A DNA stretch of 64,000 nucleotides, from assembly GCF_000421605.1 (NCBI RefSeq), contig NZ_ATXI01000009.1, forward strand, positions 1-64,000, written 5' to 3'. Below, piece after piece: positions 40,404 through 51,823 of this stretch. Source of the stretch: Thermodesulfobacterium thermophilum DSM 1276. GTDB taxonomy: Bacteria > Desulfobacterota > Thermodesulfobacteria > Thermodesulfobacteriales > Thermodesulfobacteriaceae. Under the pieces are notes generated by a model. It saw only the letters and a list, made by a program, of their open reading frames with translations. It ran no database searches and was not told the origin of the DNA. A program made the position numbers and the translations under genes. The stretch's first letter is position 1. Every line of letters begins with the position of its first letter.

Positions 40404-42047
40404 CTACCCTAAACTTCTAACAAAAAAACCACACGCTAAAAAAGCTAAAGAAACTATAAAAACTAAGGTTTCTAAGTATACTACCTGCCCAAGAGGTCTC
40501 TTTTTAACTACTAAACCAAGAAAATAAGCTACTCCCCAAACCAAAAAGAATACTCCAAATTTGTAATGAAAAAGAGTTGTTAAGCTGGTTATCAATAGTC
40601 CTATTAAGATAGTTAAGTTCAAAATTTTAAAGAAAATTTTAGGCTCATACGAAAAGGTAGAAAGCAAAAAATTTTTCGGCAAAAAGCCATCTGTCTGAAA
40701 GTAAACGATCTCTAAATAAAGTTTTAGGTATAAAATCACAAGAACAGCTTGCAAAAAAACGACTCCAAAACTAAAAGTCCAAAAGGGATATAGATAAAGA
40801 GAAAGGGCTGACAAGAAAAGTATCTCCCAAAAAAAGGTTAATGCACTTCGATAGGTAAGAAAGTCAATCAACAAAAGTGCTATCACCAAACTTATTATCC
40901 TTGGTTTATAAAGAAAAGCGGTTATTAAGGTAAAAAAACCCGTTAGCACAGCAAAAAACAAAAGTTTTTTTTGATTTTGAGAAAGAAACCTGTGTTTTAT
41001 CGGAAGGAAAAACTTAAAACTTTCTTTTAAAAGACTCTGGTTTAAAAGGTTTCTAAAAAGGCTAAAACTTAAAAACCATAAAAGAAGATAAGAAAACTTA
41101 GAGTTTAAAGGATGGTTAATCCCTAACAACAGCCCAAGAAAAATTAAAAATAGGGTTAACGACCAGGTAGCCGAAGAAAAACACATAGCTTTTAAAAACT
41201 TATAAAAAAAAGAAGTTCTATTTTTTAAAAAATCGACTACCTCATTGATTAACCAGTTTGGTGTTGAGGCTCCTGCGGTTATACCTACTGTTTTGTGTTT
41301 CTTTAAATCTTCCCAAGAAAGTTCTTCAGGACTTTCGACAAGAAAAACATCTTTATTTTCTTTTTTAGCTACGTCTGCTAAACGGTTGGTGTTTGCACTA
41401 AACTTTCCACCTATAACCACGATAGCTGAACATTCCTCACAAAGTTTTCTAACCTCGTTTTGTCTGACTGCTGTAGCATTACAGATGGTATTGATGATCT
41501 TTCCGTTAGGATAAAGAGACGTTATCCTTTTAGAAAGATGGTTAAACAGTTTTTCGTCTTGGGTAGTTTGAGAGAGGATGACATAATCTTTAAAAGGGGG
41601 AAGGTTTACAACGTCTTCTTCTGAGGAAACCACATATCCTTTACCTTCACAATAACCAAGAATACCCTTAACTTCTGCATGATCTTTATCTCCTATGATC
41701 ACTACCTCTTTTCCCTCTGATACAGCTTTTTTAGCCAAGGCCTGAACCTTAAGAACCCTTGGACAAGTACCATCTATAACCTTATGTTTTTCTGCCAACA
41801 CTTTATATTCCTTTGGAGGCACCCCATGAGCACGAATAATTACTACCCCTGAGGGAAGGTTTTCGTTAGGGTCTTTTAACACCTGTACTCCAAAAATATC
41901 AAGAAGTTTTAAGGTCTGAGGATTATGGATTAGTGGTCCGTAAGTATAAATATATGATTCTTTCTCGTTTAAAGCCTTTAATACTAAATTTACCGCCCTT
42001 CTTACACCCATGCAAAACCCAGCTTTCTTAGCGATTTTTATCTTCAT
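40404..42047 (-). CDS. ispH: IspH (HMBDP reductase) fused to a C-terminal multi-pass membrane domain
   Basis: Residues 1-275 are a complete IspH, the [4Fe-4S] enzyme that makes IPP and DMAPP: cluster Cys12 (GFCMGVRRA), Cys95 (DGTCPRV) and Cys189 (NTICNAT), catalytic Glu125 (DHAEV) and the terminal 'GITAGASTPNWLINEVVDFL'. Instead of ending there, the frame continues for about 270 residues with roughly eight hydrophobic segments (290-547). This part loosely recalls the UbiA prenyltransferase fold ('FRNLLNQSLLKESFKFFLP', 'YLEIVYFQTDGFLP'), but its Asp-rich motifs are missing. It overlaps radC by 4 bp. Confidence 0.92.
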   Translation of the reverse strand: MKIKIAKKAGFCMGVRRAVNLVLKALNEKESYIYTYGPLIHNPQTLKLLDIFGVQVLKDPNENLPSGVVIIRAHGVPPKEYKVLAEKHKVIDGTCPRVLKVQALAKKAVSEGKEVVIIGDKDHAEVKGILGYCEGKGYVVSSEEDVVNLPPFKDYVILSQTTQDEKLFNHLSKRITSLYPNGKIINTICNATAVRQNEVRKLCEECSAIVVIGGKFSANTNRLADVAKKENKDVFLVESPEELSWEDLKKHKTVGITAGASTPNWLINEVVDFLKNRTSFFYKFLKAMCFSSATWSLTLFLIFLGLLLGINHPLNSKFSYLLLWFLSFSLFRNLLNQSLLKESFKFFLPIKHRFLSQNQKKLLFFAVLTGFFTLITAFLYKPRIISLVIALLLIDFLTYRSALTFFWEILFLSALSLYLYPFWTFSFGVVFLQAVLVILYLKLYLEIVYFQTDGFLPKNFLLSTFSYEPKIFFKILNLTILIGLLITSLTTLFHYKFGVFFLVWGVAYFLGLVVKKRPLGQVVYLETLVFIVSLAFLACGFFVRSLG

Positions 42048-42793
42048 AAGATTTCTCTCCTTATCTCTGCCTTTAACCTCTCTATATCTCCTTTTTCAGC
42101 CATACTGTAGTATCCATTTTTACCTACGATAACATGATCAAGCACTTTAATCTGAAGAAGGTCTCCTGCCAAAACCAGTCTTTTAGTAAGCATTAAATCT
42201 TCTTTAGAAGGGGTAGGATCTCCAGAAGGATGGTTATGCACTAACACTATGGAAAGGGCCTTTTTCTCCAGCGCTTTTTTAAAGATTTCTCTTGGATATA
42301 CCGCGCTTTCATGTAGAGTTCCTTCAAAAAGGGTTTCTCCTCCTAAAAACTTAGACTTAGCATCAAGAAAAAGAACTTTTAAAACCTCTCGGTCCAAATT
42401 TTGCATTTCATACTTGAGATATTCATATACCTCTTGTGGAGACCTTAGATATTCTGACTTTGTCGCCCTATTCTGAAGATACCTTCGAGCAACCTCATGG
42501 ATAACCTTTAAAGGTAAAATAGCTTTTTCCTTAAGTCCCTTAAACTTTTTAAGTTCTTCTAAAGGAGCATCAAGTACTTGGTCTAAAGTCTTATATTGCT
42601 CTAAAAGAGCTCTTGCAAGTTTTCTGGTATCTCTGTAAGGAAGGCTAAACATCAAGAGAAGCTCAAGCAAGTCTTCGTCGGTAAAACTTTTTGGCCCTTC
42701 TTTAAGAAAACGTTCTTTTACCCTGGATCTGTGTCCTTTTGCCTTTTCATAAGCCTCTATCAAAATTTTCTGAGAATATCTCTTTTCAGACAT
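42044..42793 (-). CDS. radC: RadC-family JAB/MPN domain protein
   Basis: 249 residues: an N-terminal helix-hairpin-helix region ('FTDEDLLELLLMFSLPYRDT', 'LEELKKFKGLKEKA') and a C-terminal JAMM metalloprotease-like domain with 'IVLVHNHPSGDPTPSKEDL' (HxH...SxxD). Long called a DNA repair protein, but the biochemical function is unproven. It lies between lptC and ispH, overlapping ispH by ATGA. Confidence 0.93.
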   Translation of the reverse strand: MSEKRYSQKILIEAYEKAKGHRSRVKERFLKEGPKSFTDEDLLELLLMFSLPYRDTRKLARALLEQYKTLDQVLDAPLEELKKFKGLKEKAILPLKVIHEVARRYLQNRATKSEYLRSPQEVYEYLKYEMQNLDREVLKVLFLDAKSKFLGGETLFEGTLHESAVYPREIFKKALEKKALSIVLVHNHPSGDPTPSKEDLMLTKRLVLAGDLLQIKVLDHVIVGKNGYYSMAEKGDIERLKAEIRREIL

Positions 42794-43256
42794 GTTAGAA
42801 AATAATCAGGTTAAAAACTCATCTGAAATTGAGCCCTTCCGTGAACCTGAAAATTCCCTTCTTTTATATGATAGGTCATACCCTTTCCCCTAACTAACAT
42901 GCCCTTTTGTTTTACTAAAACCTCTCTTTCCGTAAAAAGATAGTTCTTTTTAGGGAAAAATATCAACTCTTCGGTATATACTTCTCCATGGTTTTCAGTA
43001 ACCAATTTTACATTGCCTTGAAAAACCATTTTATCCTCTTTGGGATAGTAATAACCTCTCTGAGAAGAGACGTTAATTCCTTTGGATGGACTGATTAAAG
43101 TTAAACCCTCTGCCCAAAAAGTACCTTCTTTATCACGTTTAAAGAAAGATGCTTTAAGCTTCCAAAGAAGTCCTTCTTTACTGTAAAAACTGTACTCCAA
43201 ATCTTTGGCTACCATACGAAAATCTTTGGATAAGGAAGGAGAAACTAAAAACAAAA

Positions 43257-44643
<1,387 letters not shown>

Positions 44644-46218
44644 ATGAAAAATCTTATGGACTATACAAGGTTTGAAAAAAACTTTTTCCGTAAAAAATGG
44701 ACAGGAAGAATTTCTATAGCTTTAGTATTTCCTAATCATTATCAGGTTGGTATGTCTAACTTAGGATTTCTTTATGTATATCAAAGACTCAACTTTTATC
44801 AAGAAATAGTATGCGAACGGGTTTTTTTACCAGAAAAAGATGAAAAAATAAGGTCTATTGAAAGTTCTCGTCCTCTTAAAGATTTTAACCTTGTACTTTT
44901 TTCCATACCCTTTGAAGTAGACTATATAAACGTGGTAAAAATCTTACAAAAAGGAGAACTTGGGTTAAACCCTACTCAAAGGACACAACCTGTGTTAGCA
45001 GGAGGAGTGGCTACTTGGTTAAATCCAGAGCCAATCGCTTCTTTTGTTGATGCTTTTTTACTTGGAGAATGGGAAGAAATAGAAAAACATGTAGTTCCTA
45101 TTTTTATAGAACATTCTAACGACAAAAAATTACTTCTTGAAAAATTAAGCACTTTAGACTTTGTTTACCTTCCTTTGTCCTCTGACCAGAAGAAAATAAA
45201 AGTAGCCAAAATAAAAAAACCAGAAAAGGTGGTCTATTCAGATCTTATCAGTCAAAAAGCAATATTTTCTGAAACCTATCTCATAGAAGTAGCCAAAGGT
45301 TGTGGGAGAGGTTGTAGATTTTGTGCAGCAGGTTTTATATATCGTCCTCCCAGAGGTTATCCAGAAAAATCTCTATCTGACGTACTCGAAAACATACCAG
45401 AAAACTCTAAAGTTGGTTTAGTGGGGCTTGAATTTGCTAATAAACAAGAAATCCTTGAGTTTGGAAAAAAACTTTTAGAAAAAAGTTGTATCCTTACCTT
45501 TTCTTCTCTTAGGATAGATGCTTTAAACGAAGATTTTTTAGAACTTTTAAAAGGAACAAAAAGTGTTGCCATTGCACCTGAGACAGGGTCTCAAAAACTT
45601 AAAAAAGTTATCAACAAAAACCTACCCCACGAAGAAATCTTTGAGGTGTTAGAAAAATTCCAGCAAAGGGGTTTAAAAAACATAAAATTTTATTTTATGT
45701 TAGGATTACCCTTTGAAACCCAAGAGGATTTAGAAGAAACGGTGAAATTTATAAAAAAGATACTCGCACGAAGATACAACCTTAATCTTTCTTTTACCTT
45801 TTCTTTCTTTGTTCCTAAACCTCATACCCCCTTCCAATGGGCAGAACTTTCAGATTTAAAAAATTTAAAAGAAAAAGAGAAATGGATAAAAAAAGAATTA
45901 GGGCATGTTAAAAACCTAAAGGTTGAACCTCCAGAGGAAGCACTTTTACAAACTTTGATAGCCCGAGGTAGCAAAGAATTAAAAGATTTTTTAATTAGTT
46001 TAGCTCAAGGTCAAAATCTAAAAAAGGTTATAAAAAGTATGCCTAAGGTTTTAGAAAGTTTATGTCCACAAGATTCGTTAGAGACAGAATTCCCATGGGA
46101 TAAGATTGAGTTAGGGGTAAAGAAAGAGTTCCTATGGAATGAATGGCAAAAGGCAAAAAACTTAAAACTAACTGGTTTTTGCCATCCTGGGAAATGTAAA
46201 CTCTGTGGAGCCTGCTAA
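44644..46218 (+). CDS. B12-binding-type radical SAM protein
   Basis: 524 residues: an N-terminal Rossmann-like domain (about 1-200; 'ALVFPNHYQVGMSNLGFLYV') of the B12-binding radical SAM class but without a clear DxHxxG, then the radical SAM core with CxxxCxxC ('KGCGRGCRFCAAGF') and 'FYFMLGLPFETQEDLEETVK', and a C-terminal Cys cluster ('CHPGKCKLCGAC'). It resembles the uncharacterised radical SAM family that often pairs with a TIGR03936-type partner. It may modify tRNA or a cofactor; substrate unknown. No SD is visible. Confidence 0.85.
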   Translation: MKNLMDYTRFEKNFFRKKWTGRISIALVFPNHYQVGMSNLGFLYVYQRLNFYQEIVCERVFLPEKDEKIRSIESSRPLKDFNLVLFSIPFEVDYINVVKILQKGELGLNPTQRTQPVLAGGVATWLNPEPIASFVDAFLLGEWEEIEKHVVPIFIEHSNDKKLLLEKLSTLDFVYLPLSSDQKKIKVAKIKKPEKVVYSDLISQKAIFSETYLIEVAKGCGRGCRFCAAGFIYRPPRGYPEKSLSDVLENIPENSKVGLVGLEFANKQEILEFGKKLLEKSCILTFSSLRIDALNEDFLELLKGTKSVAIAPETGSQKLKKVINKNLPHEEIFEVLEKFQQRGLKNIKFYFMLGLPFETQEDLEETVKFIKKILARRYNLNLSFTFSFFVPKPHTPFQWAELSDLKNLKEKEKWIKKELGHVKNLKVEPPEEALLQTLIARGSKELKDFLISLAQGQNLKKVIKSMPKVLESLCPQDSLETEFPWDKIELGVKKEFLWNEWQKAKNLKLTGFCHPGKCKLCGAC

Positions 46219-46273
46219 AAGCAAACAGATTGAGTTGCTATCTCAAAAACCTGTGGTAAAATGATTTTTAATC

Positions 46274-46591
46274 ATGAGTGTGTTGATGGCGATAAGCATC
46301 TTTCCGGTAGATAAGGGAGAAAGTTTAAGTAGTTTTGTAGCTCGGGCTGTAAAGACAATAAAAGAGTATAACTATCCTTATGTAGTTACTCCTATGGAAA
46401 CGGTGGTAGAAACAGAATCGATAGAAGAGGCTTTGAAGCTTGCCGAAGAGTGTTTCAAAGCTTTGGAAGTAGATTGCAACAGGATCATCGTTAACATAAA
46501 AATCGACTACAGAAAAGGCAAATCAGGTCGTATCAAAGGAAAAGTCGAATCGGTACAAAAGAAGATCAACGAACCTTTAAGTACTGTCTAA
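46274..46591 (+). CDS. MTH1187-family (YqgV/DUF77) thiamine-binding-like protein
   Basis: 105 residues of ferredoxin-like fold: 'SVLMAISIFPVDKGESLSSF', 'TVVETESIEEALKLAEECFK' and 'DCNRIIVNIKIDYRKGKSGR' match the MTH1187/YkoF-like family, some members of which bind thiamine. Role unproven. It is 19 bp upstream of argG and thus probably co-transcribed. thiL is elsewhere in the window. Confidence 0.85.
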   Translation: MSVLMAISIFPVDKGESLSSFVARAVKTIKEYNYPYVVTPMETVVETESIEEALKLAEECFKALEVDCNRIIVNIKIDYRKGKSGRIKGKVESVQKKINEPLSTV

Positions 46592-46609
46592 GAAGGAGGT
46601 CTTTCTCAG

Positions 46610-47812
46610 ATGCCTAAGAAAATTGTCTTAGCTTATTCTGGTGGCCTTGATACTTCAGTAATTTTAAAATGGCTTATAGAAAGGTATCAATGTCCGGTGA
46701 TTGCTTTTTGTGCAGACCTTGGACAAGAAGAAGACTGGGAAGAGATTAAACAAAAAGGACTTAGTTGTGGAGCTGAAAAGGTTATCATAAGGGACCTTAA
46801 AGAGGAATTTGTAAAAGAGTATGTATTTTTTGCCATAAAGGCTGGAGCAAGATATGAAGACTGGTATCTAATGGGAACCTCTCTTGCTCGTCCACTGATT
46901 GCTAAAGAACAGATAAAGATTGCCCTTGAAGAAGGGGCTGATGCCGTAGCCCATGGAGCAACAGGAAAGGGAAACGATCAAGTAAGGTTTGAACTTACTT
47001 TTTCCGCCTTAGCTCCTCATCTTAAAGTGATTGCACCCTGGAGAGAATGGGATTTTAAAGGAAGGCAAGACCTGATTGCTTACGCCCAAAAACATGGTAT
47101 CCCAATTCCAGTAACCCCAGAAAAACCTTATAGCATCGATGCCAACCTTTTCCATATAAGCTATGAAGGAGGTATTTTAGAAGACCTGTGGACTGAGCCA
47201 CCAGAAGATATGTTTCTTATGACGGTATCTCCTGAAAAGGCACCTGATAAACCAGAATATATCGAGATAGAGTTTGAAAGAGGAGAACCGATAGCAGTTA
47301 ACGGAGAAAAATTAAGCCCTGCCAACCTTCTAAAGAGACTCAATGAAATAGGAGGAAGACATGGGATTGGCAGAATCGATATGGTAGAAAACCGGTTTGT
47401 TGGACTTAAAAGCAGAGGCATTTACGAAACCCCAGGAGGAACCATCTTACACATAGCCCATAGAGCTTTAGAACAGATTACCCTTGATAGAGAAGTAATG
47501 AGGCTTAAAGATAGTCTTATGCCTAAGATAGCAGAAATGATATATTATGGTTTTTGGTTTAGTCCTGAGTTTCAGGCGTTGAAAACCATGGTAGAACAAA
47601 CTCAAGAAAGGGTTTCTGGAACGATAAGAGTTAAACTTTATAAAGGGAATGTAATGATAGCAGGGAGGAAAAGTCCTAACAGCTTATATAAAAAACGTTT
47701 GGTAAGTTTTGAAGAAAAAGAAGGATACAATCCTAAGGACGCAGAAGGTTTTATAAGACTTCAAGGATTGAGATTAAAAATTTACAACCTATCGAAGGAG
47801 GAGGAAGCATGA
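46610..47812 (+). CDS. argG: argininosuccinate synthase
   Basis: Joins citrulline and aspartate in arginine synthesis. 400 residues with the N-type ATP pyrophosphatase motif '[16 protein letters not shown]', then '[20 protein letters not shown]', '[16 protein letters not shown]' and '[20 protein letters not shown]'. Strong AAGGAGG SD 12 nt before ATG. The transaldolase gene overlaps its stop by ATGA. argH is not next to it. Confidence 0.97.
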   Translation: MPKKIVLAYSGGLDTSVILKWLIERYQCPVIAFCADLGQEEDWEEIKQKGLSCGAEKVIIRDLKEEFVKEYVFFAIKAGARYEDWYLMGTSLARPLIAKEQIKIALEEGADAVAHGATGKGNDQVRFELTFSALAPHLKVIAPWREWDFKGRQDLIAYAQKHGIPIPVTPEKPYSIDANLFHISYEGGILEDLWTEPPEDMFLMTVSPEKAPDKPEYIEIEFERGEPIAVNGEKLSPANLLKRLNEIGGRHGIGRIDMVENRFVGLKSRGIYETPGGTILHIAHRALEQITLDREVMRLKDSLMPKIAEMIYYGFWFSPEFQALKTMVEQTQERVSGTIRVKLYKGNVMIAGRKSPNSLYKKRLVSFEEKEGYNPKDAEGFIRLQGLRLKIYNLSKEEEA

Positions 47813-48465
47813 AAATCTTTGTTGACACCGCTAAGATCGAAGAAATCAGAAAGGTTAAAGAATGGGGTATCCTTGACGGAGTAACTACCAACCCTACCCT
47901 TCTTTCTCAAACAGGGAAACCTTGGAAAGAAGCTGCCCTTGAGATTTTAAAGGAAGTCCCAGATTTGCCTGTTTCTTTAGAGGTTTTAGCTACTGACTCT
48001 GAGGGCATGGTTAAGGAAGCGAAAGAACTGGCTAAGATGGGAAATAATGTAGTTATTAAAATCCCCTTTACTGTGGATGGAATAAAAGCTGTCCAAGCCT
48101 TAGCTGCAGAGCAAATTCCTACAAATGTTACCTTAGTTTTTAGTCCTATGCAAGCTCTTATTGCTGCCAAAGCAGGAGCCACCTTTGTTTCTCCCTTTGT
48201 AGGAAGAATAGATGACATCTCCTATGATGGAATATCTGTCCTGGAAGAAATTATTCAGATTTATGCAGCTTATGGGTTTGAAACTGAAATCATCGCTGCA
48301 AGTATACGTCATTTAGATCATGTAAGAAAATGTGCTCTTTTAGGGGTAGACATTGCTACCATTCCCTTTAAAGTAATAGAACAGATGTTTAAGCATCCTC
48401 TCACAGACATAGGTCTTGCTAAATTTTTAGAGGATGCTAAAAAAGCTAATATTTCTATCCTGTAA
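47809..48465 (+). CDS. tal: transaldolase / fructose-6-phosphate aldolase family
   Basis: 218 residues, the short transaldolase/FSA type. '[20 protein letters not shown]' and 'GVTTNPTLL' begin it; the Schiff-base Lys is K84 in '[10 protein letters not shown]'; then '[19 protein letters not shown]', '[11 protein letters not shown]' and '[19 protein letters not shown]'. Works in the non-oxidative pentose phosphate route. Whether it is a transaldolase or an aldolase cannot be told from sequence alone. It overlaps argG by 4 bp. Confidence 0.92.
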   Translation: MKIFVDTAKIEEIRKVKEWGILDGVTTNPTLLSQTGKPWKEAALEILKEVPDLPVSLEVLATDSEGMVKEAKELAKMGNNVVIKIPFTVDGIKAVQALAAEQIPTNVTLVFSPMQALIAAKAGATFVSPFVGRIDDISYDGISVLEEIIQIYAAYGFETEIIAASIRHLDHVRKCALLGVDIATIPFKVIEQMFKHPLTDIGLAKFLEDAKKANISIL

Positions 48466-48488
48466 AAGACTGAGTTTTAAGGGTTGCC

Positions 48489-49082
48489 TTGTTTTTATGT
48501 GAGTTAGACCTCAAATTATTTTATGTTATCAACCAATTTAGACATAGGTTATTAGATTTAACCTTACCTTATTTTAGCCATCCAGACCTTATTTATGTCT
48601 TTTTTGTTACGTCTGGATGGCTTATCCTTAAAAAGAAAACTTTATTACAAAGTTTGATAATCTGGATTTTTTTAATCTTAGGGTATGTATGGGTAGATTT
48701 TAGTTGTGCTAAAATTCTTAAGCCTTATTTCCAAAGACCAAGGCCTTTTGTATCTCAGGAAAACCTTTATTATTACTCTGATCAAAAACATCGTTACCTT
48801 AACCAACCTTTAAAAAAAGAAACTTCCTACAGTTTTCCTTCAAATCATGCTTCAAATGTCTCTTTTGCTTCCATTTACTTAAGTCTTTTTTATCCTCCTT
48901 TTGCCTGGGGCTGGATATTGTTTATGTTGTTGGTAGGTTGGTCAAGGATATACCTTGGGCACCATTATCCCTTTGATGTGCTGTTTGGTTTTTTCTGGGG
49001 TGGTTTTTGGGGATGGACGTTTTATCTTTTGGTAAAAACCCTTCTTAAAAAATTAAGACATGAAAAAAAACTTTCTGCTTAA
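48489..49082 (+). CDS. PAP2-family membrane phosphatase
   Basis: 197 residues with several membrane segments and the three PAP2 motifs: KX6RP ('KPYFQRPRPFV'), PSNH ('SFPSNHASNV', usual PSGH) and SRX5HX3D ('GWSRIYLGHHYPFDVLFG'). Such enzymes remove phosphate from polyprenyl diphosphates or lipid A. The start TTG 48489 has only a weak SD. It overlaps the GT-C glycosyltransferase gene by 23 bp, which suggests a shared lipid-linked sugar pathway. Confidence 0.88.
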   Translation: MFLCELDLKLFYVINQFRHRLLDLTLPYFSHPDLIYVFFVTSGWLILKKKTLLQSLIIWIFLILGYVWVDFSCAKILKPYFQRPRPFVSQENLYYYSDQKHRYLNQPLKKETSYSFPSNHASNVSFASIYLSLFYPPFAWGWILFMLLVGWSRIYLGHHYPFDVLFGFFWGGFWGWTFYLLVKTLLKKLRHEKKLSA

Positions 49083-50472
49083 ACCACTTTTCTTCTTATT
49101 CTCTTTGTTTTTGATAAAACTTTTATATCTCCTACTTTTAGACCTCCCTCTTTCTTATGACGAGTCTTATTATTGGGACTGGTCAAGAAATCTTGCTTGG
49201 GGATACTACAGTAAACCACCGATGGTTGCATGGTTAATTAAGATTTCAACTGGTTTTTTTGGAAATTATGAATGGGCAGTCCGGTTACCTGCACTTTTTT
49301 CTATTACCTTTACCACCTTGTTTTTTTATCTAATCCTAAAAAAACGCATTCCTTATGAAAAAGAACTTTTTTTAGGTCTAATCTGTCTTAGCTTAATCCC
49401 TTTACTTACTGTATACAGTTTTATCATGACCATAGACCCTCCTCTTATACTTTTTTGGACTGGAGCTACCTATTTTTTTATAAATTATCTAGAAACGCTA
49501 AAGGTAAGACACGCTTTCTTGGCTGGTCTTTTTATGGGCTTAGGTCTTCTTACCAAACAGACGATGTTGGGTTTTATAGCGATTGCCATAGGATATATCC
49601 TATGGTTTAAAAGACCTGCCTTAAAAAAACCTGTAACTTTTCTTATGTTTGGATTACCTTTCTTGATGATTCTACCCAATCTTTACTGGAACTGGATAAA
49701 TGGTTTTGTTATGTTTAAACATACAGAGGAACATTTTTCAAGAACCGGGATAGAGTTATCCAAGGGACTAAAAACAATTCTTGAGACCTTACTACTTTAT
49801 ACCCCTTTAGCTTTAGGTTTTATACTCATGGCACTAAAAAACTTAAAAGATGAGATATACAAAACCAGAGATTTTATTTATTTTCTTGGGCTTCCGTCTT
49901 TATTATTCCTGGGGCTTTCTTTTATGGTAGAAATAAACGCAAACTGGATCTTACCTTTTATGGTTTCAGGACTAATCTGGGTAGTTTATACCCCTCCTTT
50001 TCCTAAATTTATCACTTTTCTCAGGTTTAACCTCCTTTATGGTATTTGTTTCCTTATACTGGCCTTGTCATTTGGAGCCTTTTTTGACCGATTTCCAGAG
50101 TTTACCCGAGACCTTTTAAAGAAATTTATAGGATGGAGAGAACTTGCCTCTTATGTTGAGACCTTTTATGATGGGAAAACTCCTATCGTTGTCTCTTATC
50201 GAGATATAGCTTCCTCTTTAGCTTTTTATCTAAAGTCTCATCCAGAAAACATTTATGTAGTACAAAAGCACCCTTACCCACAAAATCAATACCATCTATG
50301 GAGAAAAGACTCAGATTTATCAGGAAAAGAGGTTATCTTTATCCAAAAGAACCCTATCCCTCCTAAAAACCTTAGAAACCCTGTTAAACTTGGTGAAGTT
50401 CGGGTTAAAATATCTCAAAAAACTTATAAAGAGTTTTTTATCTGGAAAGGAATTTGGGAAAAGGAAGGATAA
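49060..50472 (+). CDS. GT39/ArnT-like membrane glycosyltransferase (GT-C fold)
   Basis: 470 residues with about 10-12 membrane segments. The first loop has 'LPLSYDESYYWDWSRNLAWG' (Asp-Glu pair, as in ArnT and PMT), followed by 'KPPMVAWLIK', and a C-terminal soluble part. It uses a polyprenyl-phosphate sugar donor and modifies lipid A or a protein on the periplasmic side; the substrate is not known. It partly overlaps the PAP2 gene and is 3 bp before radA. Confidence 0.85.
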   Translation: MKKNFLLKPLFFLFSLFLIKLLYLLLLDLPLSYDESYYWDWSRNLAWGYYSKPPMVAWLIKISTGFFGNYEWAVRLPALFSITFTTLFFYLILKKRIPYEKELFLGLICLSLIPLLTVYSFIMTIDPPLILFWTGATYFFINYLETLKVRHAFLAGLFMGLGLLTKQTMLGFIAIAIGYILWFKRPALKKPVTFLMFGLPFLMILPNLYWNWINGFVMFKHTEEHFSRTGIELSKGLKTILETLLLYTPLALGFILMALKNLKDEIYKTRDFIYFLGLPSLLFLGLSFMVEINANWILPFMVSGLIWVVYTPPFPKFITFLRFNLLYGICFLILALSFGAFFDRFPEFTRDLLKKFIGWRELASYVETFYDGKTPIVVSYRDIASSLAFYLKSHPENIYVVQKHPYPQNQYHLWRKDSDLSGKEVIFIQKNPIPPKNLRNPVKLGEVRVKISQKTYKEFFIWKGIWEKEG

Positions 50473-50475
50473 AAC

Positions 50476-51804
50476 ATGGCTTACTATTGTCAGGAATGTG
50501 GTTATAAAAGCCTTAAATGGTTAGGACGCTGTCCTGAATGTGGGGGATGGAATACCTTTATAGAAGAAAAAGAAAGCTCGATAAAACCAAAAAACAAAAG
50601 CAGAATAAGCAATAAACCGATAAAGGTCTTAAAACTTTCAGACATAAAGTATGAAGTAAAACCAAGGATTTTAACAGGTCTTAGCGAACTTGATTTGGTA
50701 TTAGGAGGAGGATTTGTGCCTGGGTCTTTTATCCTTATAGGAGGAGATCCAGGAATAGGGAAATCTACCCTTCTTACTCAAGTAGCAGGTGTGCTTGCAG
50801 AAAAGGGGCTAAAAATAGTTTATCTATCTGCCGAAGAATCTGCTGAACAAGTTAAGTTAAGGGTTGAAAGACTGGGGTTGGGAGATGAAGTCCTTTTTAT
50901 AGGAGATACTGAACTTTCCACGATAATAGAAGAGTTGAAAACCATAAAACCTGACCTTCTGATAGTAGACTCCATCCAAACAGTTTTTTTACCTGAGTTA
51001 GAAAGCCCTCCAGGTGGGGTTTCTCAAATAAGAGAGTGTGCGAATCTCCTTATGCGATTTGCTAAAGAACAGGAGGTGGTAACAATTGTGGTAGGCCATA
51101 TTACCAAAGGAGGCTTGATTGCAGGACCAAAAGTTTTAGAACATTTGGTAGACGTGGTACTTTATTTGGAGGGAGAGAAAGAAACAGGATTTAGGATTCT
51201 AAGAGCAGTTAAAAATCGTTTTGGTCCGGTAAATGAGATCGGAGTCTTTTTGATGACCTCCAAAGGATTGGTTCCTCACTCCCAATGTGAAGACCTCTTT
51301 CTATCAGGAGAAGAAAACGCGGCTGTATTTTGTGTGATAGAAGGAACCAGACCTTTGCTGGTAGAGGTGCAATCCTTGGTTGCCAAAAGTTTTCTTGCTT
51401 TACCAAGAAGGACAGCAGTTGGATTTGACCCTATAAGGCTATCTTTACTTGTTGCTATCTTAGAAAAAAAACTAAATTTCAATTTTAGTAATCAAGACAT
51501 TTATGTTAAAATATCCGGGGGGCTCAAGATAACCGACCCTTCTGCAGACATGGCAGTAGCTGTGTCTTTGGTGTCAAGTTTATTAGAAAAACCTCTTCCA
51601 GACAAAACTATTTTTATAGGAGAAATCGGGCTTTCCGGTGAGATAAAACCAGTAAGAGAAATAGCCCTACGGCTAAAAGAGGCAGAAAAGAAGGGGTTTA
51701 AAAGAGCTTTTGTTCCAGAAAGATTAAACCTTCCTAAGCATAACCTATCATTAGAAATAATCCCTTGTAGAAAGCTTTTAGAAGTTTGTGAAAAAATCTT
51801 TTAG
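50476..51804 (+). CDS. radA: DNA repair protein RadA (Sms)
   Basis: RecA-related helicase that processes recombination branches. 442 residues: four-Cys zinc finger ('YYCQECGYKSLKWLGRCPEC'), Walker A ('GGDPGIGKSTLL'), the RadA signature KNRFG ('AVKNRFGPVNEIG'), and a C-terminal Lon-like domain ('GGLKITDPSADMAVAVSLVS', 'FIGEIGLSGEIKPV'). It follows the glycosyltransferase by 3 bp; the downstream VTT gene lies after 19 bp. Confidence 0.97.
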   Translation: MAYYCQECGYKSLKWLGRCPECGGWNTFIEEKESSIKPKNKSRISNKPIKVLKLSDIKYEVKPRILTGLSELDLVLGGGFVPGSFILIGGDPGIGKSTLLTQVAGVLAEKGLKIVYLSAEESAEQVKLRVERLGLGDEVLFIGDTELSTIIEELKTIKPDLLIVDSIQTVFLPELESPPGGVSQIRECANLLMRFAKEQEVVTIVVGHITKGGLIAGPKVLEHLVDVVLYLEGEKETGFRILRAVKNRFGPVNEIGVFLMTSKGLVPHSQCEDLFLSGEENAAVFCVIEGTRPLLVEVQSLVAKSFLALPRRTAVGFDPIRLSLLVAILEKKLNFNFSNQDIYVKISGGLKITDPSADMAVAVSLVSSLLEKPLPDKTIFIGEIGLSGEIKPVREIALRLKEAEKKGFKRAFVPERLNLPKHNLSLEIIPCRKLLEVCEKIF

Positions 51805-51823
51805 TAGAAAAATATAAAATCCT

